NCBI GenBank assembly: GCA_031278075.1
Contig: JAITLE010000142.1
Location: 1 to 9,308 of the forward strand
Direction of reading: 5' to 3'
From: Bifidobacteriaceae bacterium
Lineage (GTDB): Bacteria; Actinomycetota; Actinomycetes; Actinomycetales; WQXJ01
Length of the DNA stretch: 9,308 bases
The notes beneath the pieces were generated by a model. The model ran no database searches. It saw only the letters and a program-made list of their open reading frames with translations, and was not told the DNA's origin. Shown here piece by piece: positions 1 through 6,588 of the stretch. Made by a program: the position numbers and the translations under genes. How positions within the stretch are numbered: the first letter of the stretch is position 1; every line of letters begins with the position of its first letter.

Positions 1-537
1 GGGGAGCGGATCGACCCAGCGTCAGGCGCACGGCGCCCGCACGCGCCCGATGGCGGCTTCTCGCTGGTCGAGCTGCTGATTGTGATAATCATCATGGGCG
101 TGTTGGCGGCGATCGCCATCCCGCTGTACATGAGCCAGCGCAGCCGCGCCGAGGACACCAGGACCAGGACCGACGTGGTGGCTGTGGGCAAGGAGTTGGC
201 CGCCTATTGGGCGCAGGACGACGCGGCGCCGCCAACCATTGTGCAGGCTTCTGGCTTCCCCACCGCCAGCGACCGCTCCTGGCACCTGTTTGACGCTGGC
301 GTGACCCCAACCACGGTCACCGCCGCCAACTTCGATGAGACTGTCATCGCGGCGGTGAACCCGAATGTCGCGCCGACCGGCACGCGGGGCACAGACTGGG
401 ACTTCAGCGGCACGTCCAAGACCGATTGGTGCTTCTGGGCCTACAACTCTGAAGGCAGGGACGGAGGGTTCTGGGTCACTGCCACCAGCCCGGTGCAAGG
501 CACCGGCGGCAGCGCCCTCAACCAGTGCAATCCGTAG
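1..537 (+). CDS. pilA: Type IV pilin, major-pilin candidate 1 (5' end cut by window)
   Basis: This is a filament subunit of a type IV pilus. The reading frame is open from base 1 to the TAG at 535-537 (178 visible codons) with no ATG, GTG or TTG in frame before the pilin signature, so the start lies left of the window. The class III (prepilin) signal is clear: Gly at visible codon 19, then FSLVELLIV with Glu at +5, followed by a hydrophobic helix ending AAIAIPLY near codon 43. PilD is expected to cut between that Gly and Phe. The leader has at least 19 residues and is rich in Arg and Pro. Near the C-terminus, TDWCFWA (Cys 144) and the penultimate-region Cys 176 probably form the D-region disulfide typical of type IV pilins. 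It is clearly a paralogue of the pilin at 1255-1752, sharing the N-terminal helix and the (D/E)WCFWA block. Major versus minor role is inferred. Confidence 0.95.
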   Translation, partial: GERIDPASGARRPHAPDGGFSLVELLIVIIIMGVLAAIAIPLYMSQRSRAEDTRTRTDVVAVGKELAAYWAQDDAAPPTIVQASGFPTASDRSWHLFDAGVTPTTVTAANFDETVIAAVNPNVAPTGTRGTDWDFSGTSKTDWCFWAYNSEGRDGGFWVTATSPVQGTGGSALNQCNP

Positions 538-563
538 GATCCGGGGCGGCAATTACGCCGCGC

Positions 564-594
564 GCGTGACGGGTGAACGTGAGCCCGGTCACGC
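564..594 (+). terminator. Hairpin after pilin 1, possible terminator
   Basis: GCGTGAC (564-570) and GTCACGC (588-594) are a perfect 7-bp inverted repeat. GGG/CCC directly inside can extend it to 10 pairs with one bulged G. It begins 26 bases after the pilin 1 stop and is followed by TTAAAAG, not a clean T-run, so its use as a terminator is inferred from position and stem strength. Confidence 0.45.
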
Positions 595-599
595 TTAAA

Positions 600-731
600 A
601 GTAGTTCTACTAACCCATTTGGCGGCGCGAGGCGGCTTTAGGGCCGCCGCGCCAGCGGAAGTTGGGAGAGAAATTGCCCGGTCGGCGGAAATCAATGGGA
701 CACCGATAGGCGGGGTTTTCGTAGTTGTACT
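600..731. repeat. Paired 11-mers GTAGTTCTACT / GTAGTTGTACT
   Basis: GTAGTTCTACT at 601-611 and GTAGTTGTACT at 721-731 match at 10 of 11 positions and start exactly 120 bases apart. The first copy with the preceding A is also an inverted repeat, AGTAG-TT-CTACT (600-611). These could be binding sites for a regulator, but two imperfect copies of this length can arise by chance. Confidence 0.25.
624..653. other. GC-rich stem-loop
   Basis: GGCGC (624-628) pairs with GCGCC (649-653) and GGCGGC (631-636) with GCCGCC (643-648), leaving a GA bulge on the left arm and the loop TTTAGG. That gives 11 pairs in total. No T-run follows. It may act as a second terminator or mRNA-end stabiliser for the pilin 1 transcript; this role is inferred. 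Confidence 0.35.
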
Positions 732-841
732 CCCCGATTTATCGCCGCTGGCGAACTCGAAAACTGCGCGTCGACGCCGAACGTTGACGGCAGCGCCGCG
801 TCAGCGCAGTGGCGGCGGCTTCAAAGCCAGTGTTCAAAGCG

Positions 842-942
842 CCAGGGCCAAGCCGCGTAGGGCCGCTGGTCCTTCGATATGAAGGAAGCCGGGCTTGCCC
901 CGGCGGCGTTCCCAGCGGGTTATCAGCCTTTTATGCTGATAA
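842..942. other. Row of four hairpins in the pilin-pilin spacer
   Basis: Four stem-loops lie almost end to end. CCAG-GGCC (842-849) pairs with GGCC-g-CTGG (861-869). TCCTTC (870-875) pairs with GAAGGA (881-886). GCCGGG (888-893) pairs with CCCGGC (899-904). TTATCAGC (920-927) pairs with GCTGATAA (935-942). The first three abut with 0-1 bases between them, which suggests a folded RNA rather than random repeats, though a GC-rich background raises the chance rate. I could not match it to a known riboswitch. Function unknown. Confidence 0.35.
920..942. repeat. Perfect 8-bp inverted repeat TTATCAGC-N7-GCTGATAA
   Basis: Both arms match exactly around the loop CTTTTAT. It is an AT-containing palindrome in an otherwise GC-rich spacer, so it stands out as either an operator for a dimeric regulator or an RNA hairpin. 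It lies about 310 bases before the pilin 2 start and about 140 bases before the candidate promoter. Confidence 0.45.
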
Positions 943-1080
943 ACAAATGCGCCCCTAGGACCTTAGTCCCAAAAATCAGCGTTTTCCGTGGCTCGCTACG
1001 GCCGGCGGCGTCGCGTTTAGCCAGGTCAAAGCGTTGACGGGGCCCGGCAGCCGGCGCCGGCCGGGGCAGAATGGCGGCAC

Positions 1081-1110
1081 TTGTCGGCCGACTTGACGCC
1101 GTCCTAATAT
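1081..1110 (+). promoter_or_regulatory. Weak sigma-70-like promoter candidate for pilin 2
   Basis: TTGTCG (1081-1086) and TAATAT (1105-1110) are separated by 18 bases; each matches 4 of 6 consensus positions. If used, it would give a leader of roughly 140 bases before the pilin 2 ATG. Actinobacterial promoters are variable and other weak matches exist nearby, so this is only a candidate. Confidence 0.22.
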
Positions 1111-1254
1111 CGAACCCAACACCGCTGGCGGCGAACCGGACGGGAATGCCGGGGAAGTCGCTGACGGGGGACAGATACTCGGGTATGGCTCAATGTGGAT
1201 CACCCACCGGGCTAGCACGGGCAGGAACTCAAAACACGAACGGAAGGCAAGACA

Positions 1255-1752
1255 ATGGCCAACTGGATTTGGCGGAGCAAGAAAGAAAACGACGAGGGCT
1301 TCTCGCTAGTCGAGTTGCTCATTGTGGTCATCATCATGGGCATCCTGGCGGCTATCGCCATCCCGCTGTTCCTCTCACAGCGGGCCAAAGCGGAGGACGC
1401 CAAGTCTTTGGCGGATGTCGAGACGATGGGCAAGGAAATCTCGACCTGGTATGTGGATCACACCGCCGCGCCGGTGATCGTAATCACGGGTACCGCCCCG
1501 GACCGTGTGTGGCGCCTAAAAGAAAAGGCTACCGATGCGGATAGCAACGACAACCTGGTTGGTCCGGTCGGCAAGAACGTGGCCGCCGATGACTCAGGCG
1601 CGACCGACGCCACCTTGTGGGGGTTCAAAGGAACGGGCAAGACCGAATGGTGCTTCTGGGCAGCGAACAAGCACGGCAAAGTGAAGGGTTACTACATCAC
1701 TGCGGTGACCACCATCAAGGAATCCTCGACCAAGCCGACCGCCTGCACATGA
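1255..1752 (+). CDS. pilA: Type IV pilin, major-pilin candidate 2
   Basis: This is a complete 165-residue type IV pilin, a normal length for the family. The ATG is preceded by GGAAGG (1242-1247) with 7 bases of spacing. The leader is 15 residues with Lys/Arg. PilD should cut after Gly15, leaving Phe16 as the methylated N-terminus; Glu20 is the conserved +5 residue. The hydrophobic alpha-1 helix covers about 16-40 and ends AAIAIPLFLSQ, followed by a charged amphipathic part (RAKAEDAK). The C-terminal half holds the TEWCFWA block with Cys133, and Cys164 is the next-to-last residue, so a D-region disulfide is likely. It shares the helix, GKE motif, and KT(D/E)WCFWA block with the upstream pilin, but the middle of the globular domain differs. 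A strong hairpin follows, suggesting its own transcript. It could be the main shaft subunit, with the neighbour as an alternative; this is inferred. Confidence 0.96.
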   Translation: MANWIWRSKKENDEGFSLVELLIVVIIMGILAAIAIPLFLSQRAKAEDAKSLADVETMGKEISTWYVDHTAAPVIVITGTAPDRVWRLKEKATDADSNDNLVGPVGKNVAADDSGATDATLWGFKGTGKTEWCFWAANKHGKVKGYYITAVTTIKESSTKPTACT

Positions 1753-1761
1753 TGTTTGGGC

Positions 1762-1789
1762 GGCCGTGAGCGGCCAGGCGAAAGCCTTT
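1762..1789 (+). other. Two small hairpins just after pilin 2
   Basis: GGCCG-TGAG-CGGCC (1762-1775) and AGGC-GAAA-GCCT followed by TT (1776-1789) sit 9 bases after the stop codon. They may protect the mRNA 3' end or help stop transcription together with the strong stem downstream. Confidence 0.4.
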
Positions 1790-1805
1790 CCCTGAAGGAC
1801 GCGAG

Positions 1806-1844
1806 GGTGGGCCGCCAGCGAAAGCTGGCGGCCCACCGGTGTTT
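1806..1844 (+). terminator. Strong GAAA-capped terminator hairpin after pilin 2
   Basis: GGTGGGCCGCCAGC (1806-1819) pairs perfectly over 14 bp with 1824-1837 around a GAAA tetraloop, an unusually stable stem. A short GTTT follows at 1841-1844, a weak T-tail as is common in high-GC actinobacteria. It separates the pilin 2 transcript from the minor-pilin operon, and may let only part of the transcription continue. Confidence 0.8.
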
Positions 1845-1923
1845 GGTCAGGCAGCGGTTTAGGCAGTACCATCAATTGTGTTAGCAGACTGATTTCGGAT
1901 TTGGTTTAGTTGGCTGACACGCA

Positions 1924-1955
1924 AACCCTTTATCGGCGCCACTCAGAAAGGGGTT
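1924..1955 (+). promoter_or_regulatory. Possible hairpin hiding the ribosome binding site of the PilV-like gene
   Basis: AACCCTTT (1924-1931) can pair with AAAGGGGTT (1947-1955) over 8 bp with one bulged G, around a 15-base loop. The right arm contains AAAGGGG, the Shine-Dalgarno sequence for the GTG start at 1963. If it forms, translation of the first gene in the minor-pilin operon would be damped. GGTTT at 1903-1907 could compete by pairing with AAACC at 1923-1927. Regulation is inferred. Confidence 0.35.
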
Positions 1956-1962
1956 GAATAAG

Positions 1963-3063
1963 GTGTCAATAGCCGTCGGCATCCGGGAGGCGAAGACGCC
2001 CGCCCGGCAGCTATGGCGGGAGCGCGGCTCGACTATGGTCGAAGTGATGATCTCGGTTGTGCTCTTGAGCGTGTTCAGTTTGGCGGCCATGCTGGTGGTC
2101 ACCAGCGGCACGGCCACCAGCGCCGACAACCGGGCCCGGGTCACCGCCTCCGGACTGGCGCAGCGCGAGTTGGACTACGCCTCTGAGGTCATCACCTCCT
2201 CGCCAGACGGGGCCAAGCTCCTGCTGATCCCATCAACGGTCGTCAACGCTCATGTGCCGCCAGACATGGCGAACCCCGACATCACCTCTGACTATGGCTT
2301 TATTGTCGACGGACAGTTCTACCGGGTTGTCCGCGAGGCGGTGCCATATCCCATCGGCGTCAACTCACTGTGCACCAACCCCGGCGCCGCCGGCGGCAGT
2401 GGCGCCCTCCAGGCCTACGGCACGCTCGTGACGGTGACCGTGACTTGGGACGGGATGAGCACGGCCACCGGGCCGCACGTGGCTTCGAAGGTCTTCCCGC
2501 CGCAGCGAGGCGCCGCCACCGGTCTTGACCCCGGTCAGTCCGAGTTGGTTGTAGCCGTCGAAGGGCGCGACAAGGCCGGCCCGGCTGGTCCCGTTCAGGG
2601 CGTCAAAGTGCTGGTGACGGGGCCAAATGTGATCACGCCGGAGCAGTCCACCAACATTGGCGGCTGCGCCGTCTTCCTGGTCAAGCCAGACACGGCTGGC
2701 TCGGACTACACCGTTGAGTTGAGGGGATATCAGGGCGGCAGCGCGTACGTCTGGAAGGACAATCAGGTCAGCCCGGTGGAAAAGGCGACGGTCTTGCCTG
2801 ATGAGAGTGTGCAGTTCGTGTTCAACGACTACAGCCGGGCCGCCCGCCTCACCCTGATCATGTCTGGCGCACCCGAAGGGCTGATCATTGACGCCGTACC
2901 GCTCGACCCGGCCGGCGTCACCAAGAGCGCGTTTGTCGCGGGCGGACAGGCTCAGTTCACGGGCTTGGCCCCGGGCGAGTACAACATCGTTGTTGGGCTC
3001 ACGCTCAAAGCCACGATCACGTTGAGCCCGGGCGCTCACGTGGTGGAGCCGGTGACGTTGTGA
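1963..3063 (+). CDS. PilV-type minor prepilin with C-terminal beta-sandwich-like repeats
   Basis: This is a minor pilin-like protein of 366 residues, first gene of the operon. I chose GTG 1963 because AAAGGGG (1947-1953) then sits 9 bases away; the in-frame TTG at 1954 touches that site and would add three residues. The prepilin signal is Gly22 | STMVEVMI with Glu at +5, followed by a hydrophobic helix to about 47. Ser rather than Phe at +1 is acceptable for minor pilins. Residues 50-180 form the pilin-like part. From about 193 to 288, a segment with VQGVKVLVTG and IGGCAVFLVKP resembles a carboxypeptidase-regulatory or CnaB-like (transthyretin-fold) domain. A second, weaker unit, with GQAQFTGLAPGEYNIVVG, covers about 294-366. 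Such domains suggest a surface-exposed or tip-binding role, but this is inferred and the domain naming is by pattern only. Its stop overlaps the next start (TGATG). Confidence 0.85.
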   Translation: MSIAVGIREAKTPARQLWRERGSTMVEVMISVVLLSVFSLAAMLVVTSGTATSADNRARVTASGLAQRELDYASEVITSSPDGAKLLLIPSTVVNAHVPPDMANPDITSDYGFIVDGQFYRVVREAVPYPIGVNSLCTNPGAAGGSGALQAYGTLVTVTVTWDGMSTATGPHVASKVFPPQRGAATGLDPGQSELVVAVEGRDKAGPAGPVQGVKVLVTGPNVITPEQSTNIGGCAVFLVKPDTAGSDYTVELRGYQGGSAYVWKDNQVSPVEKATVLPDESVQFVFNDYSRAARLTLIMSGAPEGLIIDAVPLDPAGVTKSAFVAGGQAQFTGLAPGEYNIVVGLTLKATITLSPGAHVVEPVTL

Positions 3064-3812
3064 TGAAGCGACGCATCGGCCGGTGGCTGCGGACAAGGCG
3101 GCCTGCCAAAGACGACCGGGGCATGACCCTGGCCGAACTCGTCACGGTGATGGCGGTCGGATCGATCGTCCTGGGTCTGATCGGAACGGTGACCGTGGGG
3201 CTGATGCGCCACGACGCCAAGAACTTGATCCGCCAGAACCGCACCGATGGCATCCGGCAGATCAGCGTCTGGCTGGGCGACGCCTTGGCTTACGCGGCGC
3301 CGGAACCCCCGGCGGCTGATGGCACCACGTCATCGGCGGCTGTTTTTGAGATCGCCGAGCCCAACGAGATGAAGTTCTCGTCGGCGCTGCCGGTGGCTGG
3401 GGTGCCGGACGGCGGCCAGATCAGCCAAGTCCGGCTGGTCTTGGGCGAGCAGTGCTGGCCCGTTGGGACGCCGGACGATCCGGGGACCCTGCACCGGTGC
3501 GTCCAATCCCCCAAACAGGGCAGCGACGGCAAGTGGTCCATGTGCGCCTGGGGAGACTCCGCCTGCTCCCCAGACCTGTTCGACGACTTGGTGGTCGCCC
3601 GCGGCGTCGACACGACTAGCGATCTGTTCAGCTACTTTGTGCGTGACGCCGCCGGGAGCATTCTTCCTGGCCAGGGCACGGTCAGCGGCGGCGCGTTGGG
3701 GAGCATCGCCGCCGTCGAGATGCTGGTGACAGTGGTTGGGGAAGATGACGAAGACAAGATTCAGGCGACGGTCTTCAAACGGTTCACGATCCGGGAGTGG
3801 GAGAGGATGTAA
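3063..3812 (+). CDS. PilW-type minor prepilin
   Basis: This is a minor prepilin of 249 residues. ATG 3063 overlaps the preceding stop by one base (TGATG), so translation is probably coupled; a GTG at 3060 would add one residue. GGAG lies at 3045-3048. The leader is long and strongly basic (20 residues with many Arg/Lys), and the cleavage site is Gly20 | MTLAELVTVM with Glu at +5, then a hydrophobic helix to about 47. The rest is a beta-rich exported domain with four cysteines (near GEQCWPVG, HRCVQSP and WSMCAWGDSAC), probably two disulfides. The placement between PilV-like and PilX-like genes matches the order of minor-pilin operons such as pilV-pilW-pilX, from which the PilW-type label is inferred. 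The protein ends FKRFTIREWERM, and the next gene follows immediately (TAAATG). Confidence 0.82.
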   Translation: MKRRIGRWLRTRRPAKDDRGMTLAELVTVMAVGSIVLGLIGTVTVGLMRHDAKNLIRQNRTDGIRQISVWLGDALAYAAPEPPAADGTTSSAAVFEIAEPNEMKFSSALPVAGVPDGGQISQVRLVLGEQCWPVGTPDDPGTLHRCVQSPKQGSDGKWSMCAWGDSACSPDLFDDLVVARGVDTTSDLFSYFVRDAAGSILPGQGTVSGGALGSIAAVEMLVTVVGEDDEDKIQATVFKRFTIREWERM

Positions 3813-5756
3813 ATGCGCGACTATCTCAAGCGGAACCGGCGCCGGGCCCATGACGCCGGCATCACCATGGTGGCGGTGCTGGCGGCCTTCACCGTCCTGA
3901 TTGTGGTGGTGCTGGGATCGCTGGCCTACCTCAGCGCCTCGACCAAATACTCGCGTTACGAACAGGACAACGACCTGGCCCTGGCGGCGGCCCAATCCGG
4001 GCTGAACGACCTTCTCAGCCGCTTGCGCTCGAACTCTGAGTATTTGACCAGCACCGAAGTGATCAACACCAAAGATGAGATCACCGGCTACTGCAAGAAC
4101 CCGGCCGCCGGCGGCCCGGCTTCGGAAGGCGACATTTACAGCGCCGACTGCGGCTGGGCGTCGAATATGGAAGCCCGCACCCTGGAATACGGCTCGGCCA
4201 ACGGCGGCAAGTACCAGGCTTTTCACTACGTGGTGGAAGACTACGATCCCATCCCAATGACGGCGGTCGTGGTGTCGACCGGCTTCTCCGGCACGACAGT
4301 CCGTTCCATCAGGGCGCGCATCTCGCAGGAGGGCACGCCGATGTACCTCTACATGTCTGACTATGAGGTGGTAGACCCGACTGACTACACCACCTATCCG
4401 CCGGATAATGGCGACACATCGTTGGCCTGCGGCTTCGGTTTCCCCTCTGAGGCGACCAGGAACGAACTCGGCTACCGCTGGGAAATCAACGCTAACAAGA
4501 AGCCGGAGCGCTTCTGGGTCGACAGGTCCGGTTTTATGCAGACTTGCGGCGAGCCCAGCTTCGAGTCTTGGGATGTCTTGGACGGGCCGGTCCATTCCAA
4601 TGACACCATCACGTCGCGGGGGGCGCAGTTCATAGGCGGTTTCTCGACCGGCGATCCGAATTGCAATCCCGATCCTCTTGACGACAACACTTGGGATCAA
4701 TGCGTCAATGGGTCGGTTTCCAATTGGAATGGCCTGGTGCCGGAGGGTGGTGTGACAAAACCGATACCCCAGGTGCCGAGCAAAGACGATCCGGACGTCA
4801 AAGCCGAGGTCAACAGCGCGGGCTGCGAGTACGTCGGTCCAACCCGGATCATTTTCAAGGAAACCGTTATGCAGGTCTGGTCCCAGGACAGCAATAAACC
4901 GGGTGATTGCGGTTCGGCGAGCGAGCTGAAAAGCAGCGACGGCAAGGAAGTCAATATTCCGTTCGGCAGCCTCATAGCCGTCCGTAACTTGGAAGACTCA
5001 GACAAGGCCAAGCGGGTCACGTCGGGCTCGCTCGGCGACCTACCGTTGGGGCAATACAAACCTGAGTATGATTCGAAGCCGACTGCTGCGTCCATCCAAT
5101 ACGAAATTGAGGTGGCGATGGACGAAGACCGCACGAACAAGCTGGACGCCAGCGGCAACCTCTGGATCGAGGGCGTGGCCACCGGCACTGTGACTGTCTA
5201 CGCCGACGCCTCGATCATCATCACCGGAGACCTCCTGACGGACCGGGACAGCAGCGACATGGACGAGGAGAACCTGCTCGGTCTCATGGCAGGGGGGTCG
5301 GTCGAGTTGTACCACCCGATCGTGCGGACCTACAAGTCGGTCGTCAACCCCGCTGGCGGGTTCATGTGGTCCATAGGGCTTGCGCCACAGCTTTCCGCTG
5401 ACTGGAAGCACACCGAATACCAGGACCCGCCGAACTACGACGTCTTGAGGATCGAAGCGGCCATGGTCGCCGGCAGCGGCAGTTTCCTGTTGCAGAACTG
5501 GAAGTCTGGCGATCCCTTGGGCGAACTCCAGGTCTTCGGGTCGATCGCCCAGAACTTCCGCGGCGTGGTGGCCCAGAAGGATGACACCACGTCGGCGATC
5601 TTGCACGGCTACAAAAAGAAGTACACCTACAACACCAGCCTGATCAAGAAGCAGCCGCTGCTGTTCGCGCCCATCGGCAACGGCGGCTGGTCGATCCTCT
5701 GGCAGGAGAAGGTCGACCCCTCGGAAGCGGTCAAGGAGGCGGCCAAGAACCCATGA
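3813..5756 (+). CDS. Large PilX-type minor pilin / pilus assembly protein
   Basis: This 647-residue protein is much longer than proteobacterial PilX (about 150-200 residues). The ATG directly follows the previous stop, with GAGAGG (3801-3806) 6 bases upstream. The N-terminus is basic, then DAGITMVAVLAAF and a hydrophobic segment at about 17-40. Gly16 | Ile17 fits a prepilin site, but Glu at +5 is replaced by Ala, as is usual in PilX_N-like proteins. The helix continues with AAAQSGLNDLLSRL. The exported part has eight cysteines (94, 113, 206, 245, 284, 297, 338, 366), an even number fitting disulfides. Recognisable blocks are GPVHSNDTI (258-266), a repetitive beta region with GTVTVYADASIIITGDL (458-474), LLGLMAGGSVELY (488-500), and LQVFGSIAQNFRGVV (572-586). 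These look like a beta-helix or stacked-strand domain seen in other large PilX-type proteins of Gram-positive T4P loci. It may sit at the pilus tip. Its end overlaps pilD (ATGA). Confidence 0.82.
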   Translation: MRDYLKRNRRRAHDAGITMVAVLAAFTVLIVVVLGSLAYLSASTKYSRYEQDNDLALAAAQSGLNDLLSRLRSNSEYLTSTEVINTKDEITGYCKNPAAGGPASEGDIYSADCGWASNMEARTLEYGSANGGKYQAFHYVVEDYDPIPMTAVVVSTGFSGTTVRSIRARISQEGTPMYLYMSDYEVVDPTDYTTYPPDNGDTSLACGFGFPSEATRNELGYRWEINANKKPERFWVDRSGFMQTCGEPSFESWDVLDGPVHSNDTITSRGAQFIGGFSTGDPNCNPDPLDDNTWDQCVNGSVSNWNGLVPEGGVTKPIPQVPSKDDPDVKAEVNSAGCEYVGPTRIIFKETVMQVWSQDSNKPGDCGSASELKSSDGKEVNIPFGSLIAVRNLEDSDKAKRVTSGSLGDLPLGQYKPEYDSKPTAASIQYEIEVAMDEDRTNKLDASGNLWIEGVATGTVTVYADASIIITGDLLTDRDSSDMDEENLLGLMAGGSVELYHPIVRTYKSVVNPAGGFMWSIGLAPQLSADWKHTEYQDPPNYDVLRIEAAMVAGSGSFLLQNWKSGDPLGELQVFGSIAQNFRGVVAQKDDTTSAILHGYKKKYTYNTSLIKKQPLLFAPIGNGGWSILWQEKVDPSEAVKEAAKNP

Positions 5757-6550
5757 CGCCGGAACTGCTTGACGCCATCGCCCTGGGCACCGCCGCCGGG
5801 CTGCTGGGGCTTGTCACCGGCTCCTTCCTGACGGTGGTCATCACCAGGGTGCCGGAGAGAGCGAGCCTGTGGCCGCGCTCCGCCTGTCCCAGCTGCGGCG
5901 GGCGGGTGGCGGCCAAGGACAACATCCCGGTGGTGTCATGGTTGGTTCTGCGGGGGCGCTGCCGCTCCTGCGCGGCGCCCATCTCGCCGCTTTATCCCGT
6001 TGTCGAGGCGACCACGGCGGTCCTGTTTGTGCTGGTGGCGCTGTTTGTGCGGCCGTTGGCGGTGGTCCCGGCCTATCTTTACGCCGCAGCTGTGGCGGTG
6101 GCGCTGACGGCGATCGACGCTCGGATCGGGCGCCTGCCCGATGCCCTGGTCAAGCCCTCGTACCCGGTCTTGGTGGCGCTGCTGGCCCTTGGCAGTTGGA
6201 TCAGCGGCGACTGGTCGGCCTTGGCCCGGGCTGGGATTGGCGGGTTGGGGTTGTTCTTGGCCTACGGCCTGGTGCACATGCTGGTGCCGCGCGGCATGGC
6301 CAGGGGCGACGTCAAGTTGGCCGGGTTGATTGGCCTGGCGTTGGCCTACCAGGGTTGGGGGCCGTTCGCGGTCGGCGCTCTGGGCGCCTTCCTCCTGGGT
6401 TCGCTTTGGGGCGTCGGTGTCATGATCAAGCGCCAGAGCGGACGCAGGACCGCCATCCCGTTTGGCCCGTGGATGTGCGCGGGAGCGGTGTTGGGGTGCG
6501 CGGTCGGCGGACAGCTGTGGGAGCTGTATCGTCAGTTGATACAGGTTTGA
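5753..6550 (+). CDS. pilD: Prepilin peptidase / N-methyltransferase PilD
   Basis: This is a membrane aspartic protease that removes the leader of type IV prepilins after Gly and methylates the new N-terminal residue. At 265 residues it has the normal full length. The N-terminal domain contains the two Cys pairs CPSC (45, 48) and CRSC (70, 73), the zinc-binding motif of bifunctional enzymes, so methylation is likely retained. Catalytic aspartates are Asp122 (TAIDARIGRLPD) and Asp186 in GMARGDVKLAG, the family's GxGD-like motif. IPFGPW (235-240) is also conserved. About seven to eight membrane segments are visible. ATG 5753 overlaps the stop of the preceding gene (ATGA), so production is coupled to the minor pilins. 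It should process all five prepilins of this locus. A 38-base gap separates it from pilM. Confidence 0.97.
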   Translation: MTPELLDAIALGTAAGLLGLVTGSFLTVVITRVPERASLWPRSACPSCGGRVAAKDNIPVVSWLVLRGRCRSCAAPISPLYPVVEATTAVLFVLVALFVRPLAVVPAYLYAAAVAVALTAIDARIGRLPDALVKPSYPVLVALLALGSWISGDWSALARAGIGGLGLFLAYGLVHMLVPRGMARGDVKLAGLIGLALAYQGWGPFAVGALGAFLLGSLWGVGVMIKRQSGRRTAIPFGPWMCAGAVLGCAVGGQLWELYRQLIQV

Positions 6551-6588
6551 CGGTCAACGAAGCTCGAGAGATTCAGAAAGGCGAGGCG

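Larger units (their letters stand above)
538..1254. other. 717-base pilin-pilin spacer without a convincing gene
   Basis: No reading frame here has both a plausible start with ribosome binding site and a recognisable protein. What can be seen is a set of inverted repeats: 564-594, 600-611, 624-653 (GGCGC..GGCGGC pairing with GCCGCC GCGCC), a cluster at 842-942, and a GC-rich palindromic block at 1042-1067 containing CCGGCGCCGG. There are also short direct repeats: TTCAAAGC at 820-827 and 833-840, and CGTTGACGG at 782-790 and 1032-1040. It most likely holds the end of the pilin 1 transcript and the control region of pilin 2. A small RNA cannot be excluded. Confidence 0.7.

Noticed and set aside
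619..882. Possible 87-residue protein in the pilin-pilin spacer
   Set aside because: It starts with TTG without a Shine-Dalgarno, is Arg/Ala-rich as random GC-rich frames are, and overlaps the hairpins.
976..1218. Possible 80-residue minus-strand gene in the spacer
   Set aside because: No ribosome binding site or family resemblance was seen; composition is typical of chance frames.
538..1254. Cyclic-di-GMP riboswitch upstream of pilin 2
   Set aside because: I looked for the GEMM core (AGGGCAAACC and GACGCAAAGCC in order). Only loose fragments such as AGGGCCAAGCC at 844-854 appear, without the second element in the right place.
1071..1544. Plus-strand frame overlapping the start of pilin 2
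   Set aside because: Most of it lies out of frame inside the certain pilin gene and it has no domain signature.
3330..4700. Long open frame on the minus strand opposite the PilW- and PilX-like genes (456 codons)
   Set aside because: It is antisense to two well-supported prepilin genes, has no recognisable domain, and a long antisense frame is expected in GC-rich DNA.
5869..6588. Long upstream extension of the pilM frame
   Set aside because: It overlaps pilD out of frame, its translation is low-complexity, and the PilM family start and ribosome binding site fit ATG 6589.
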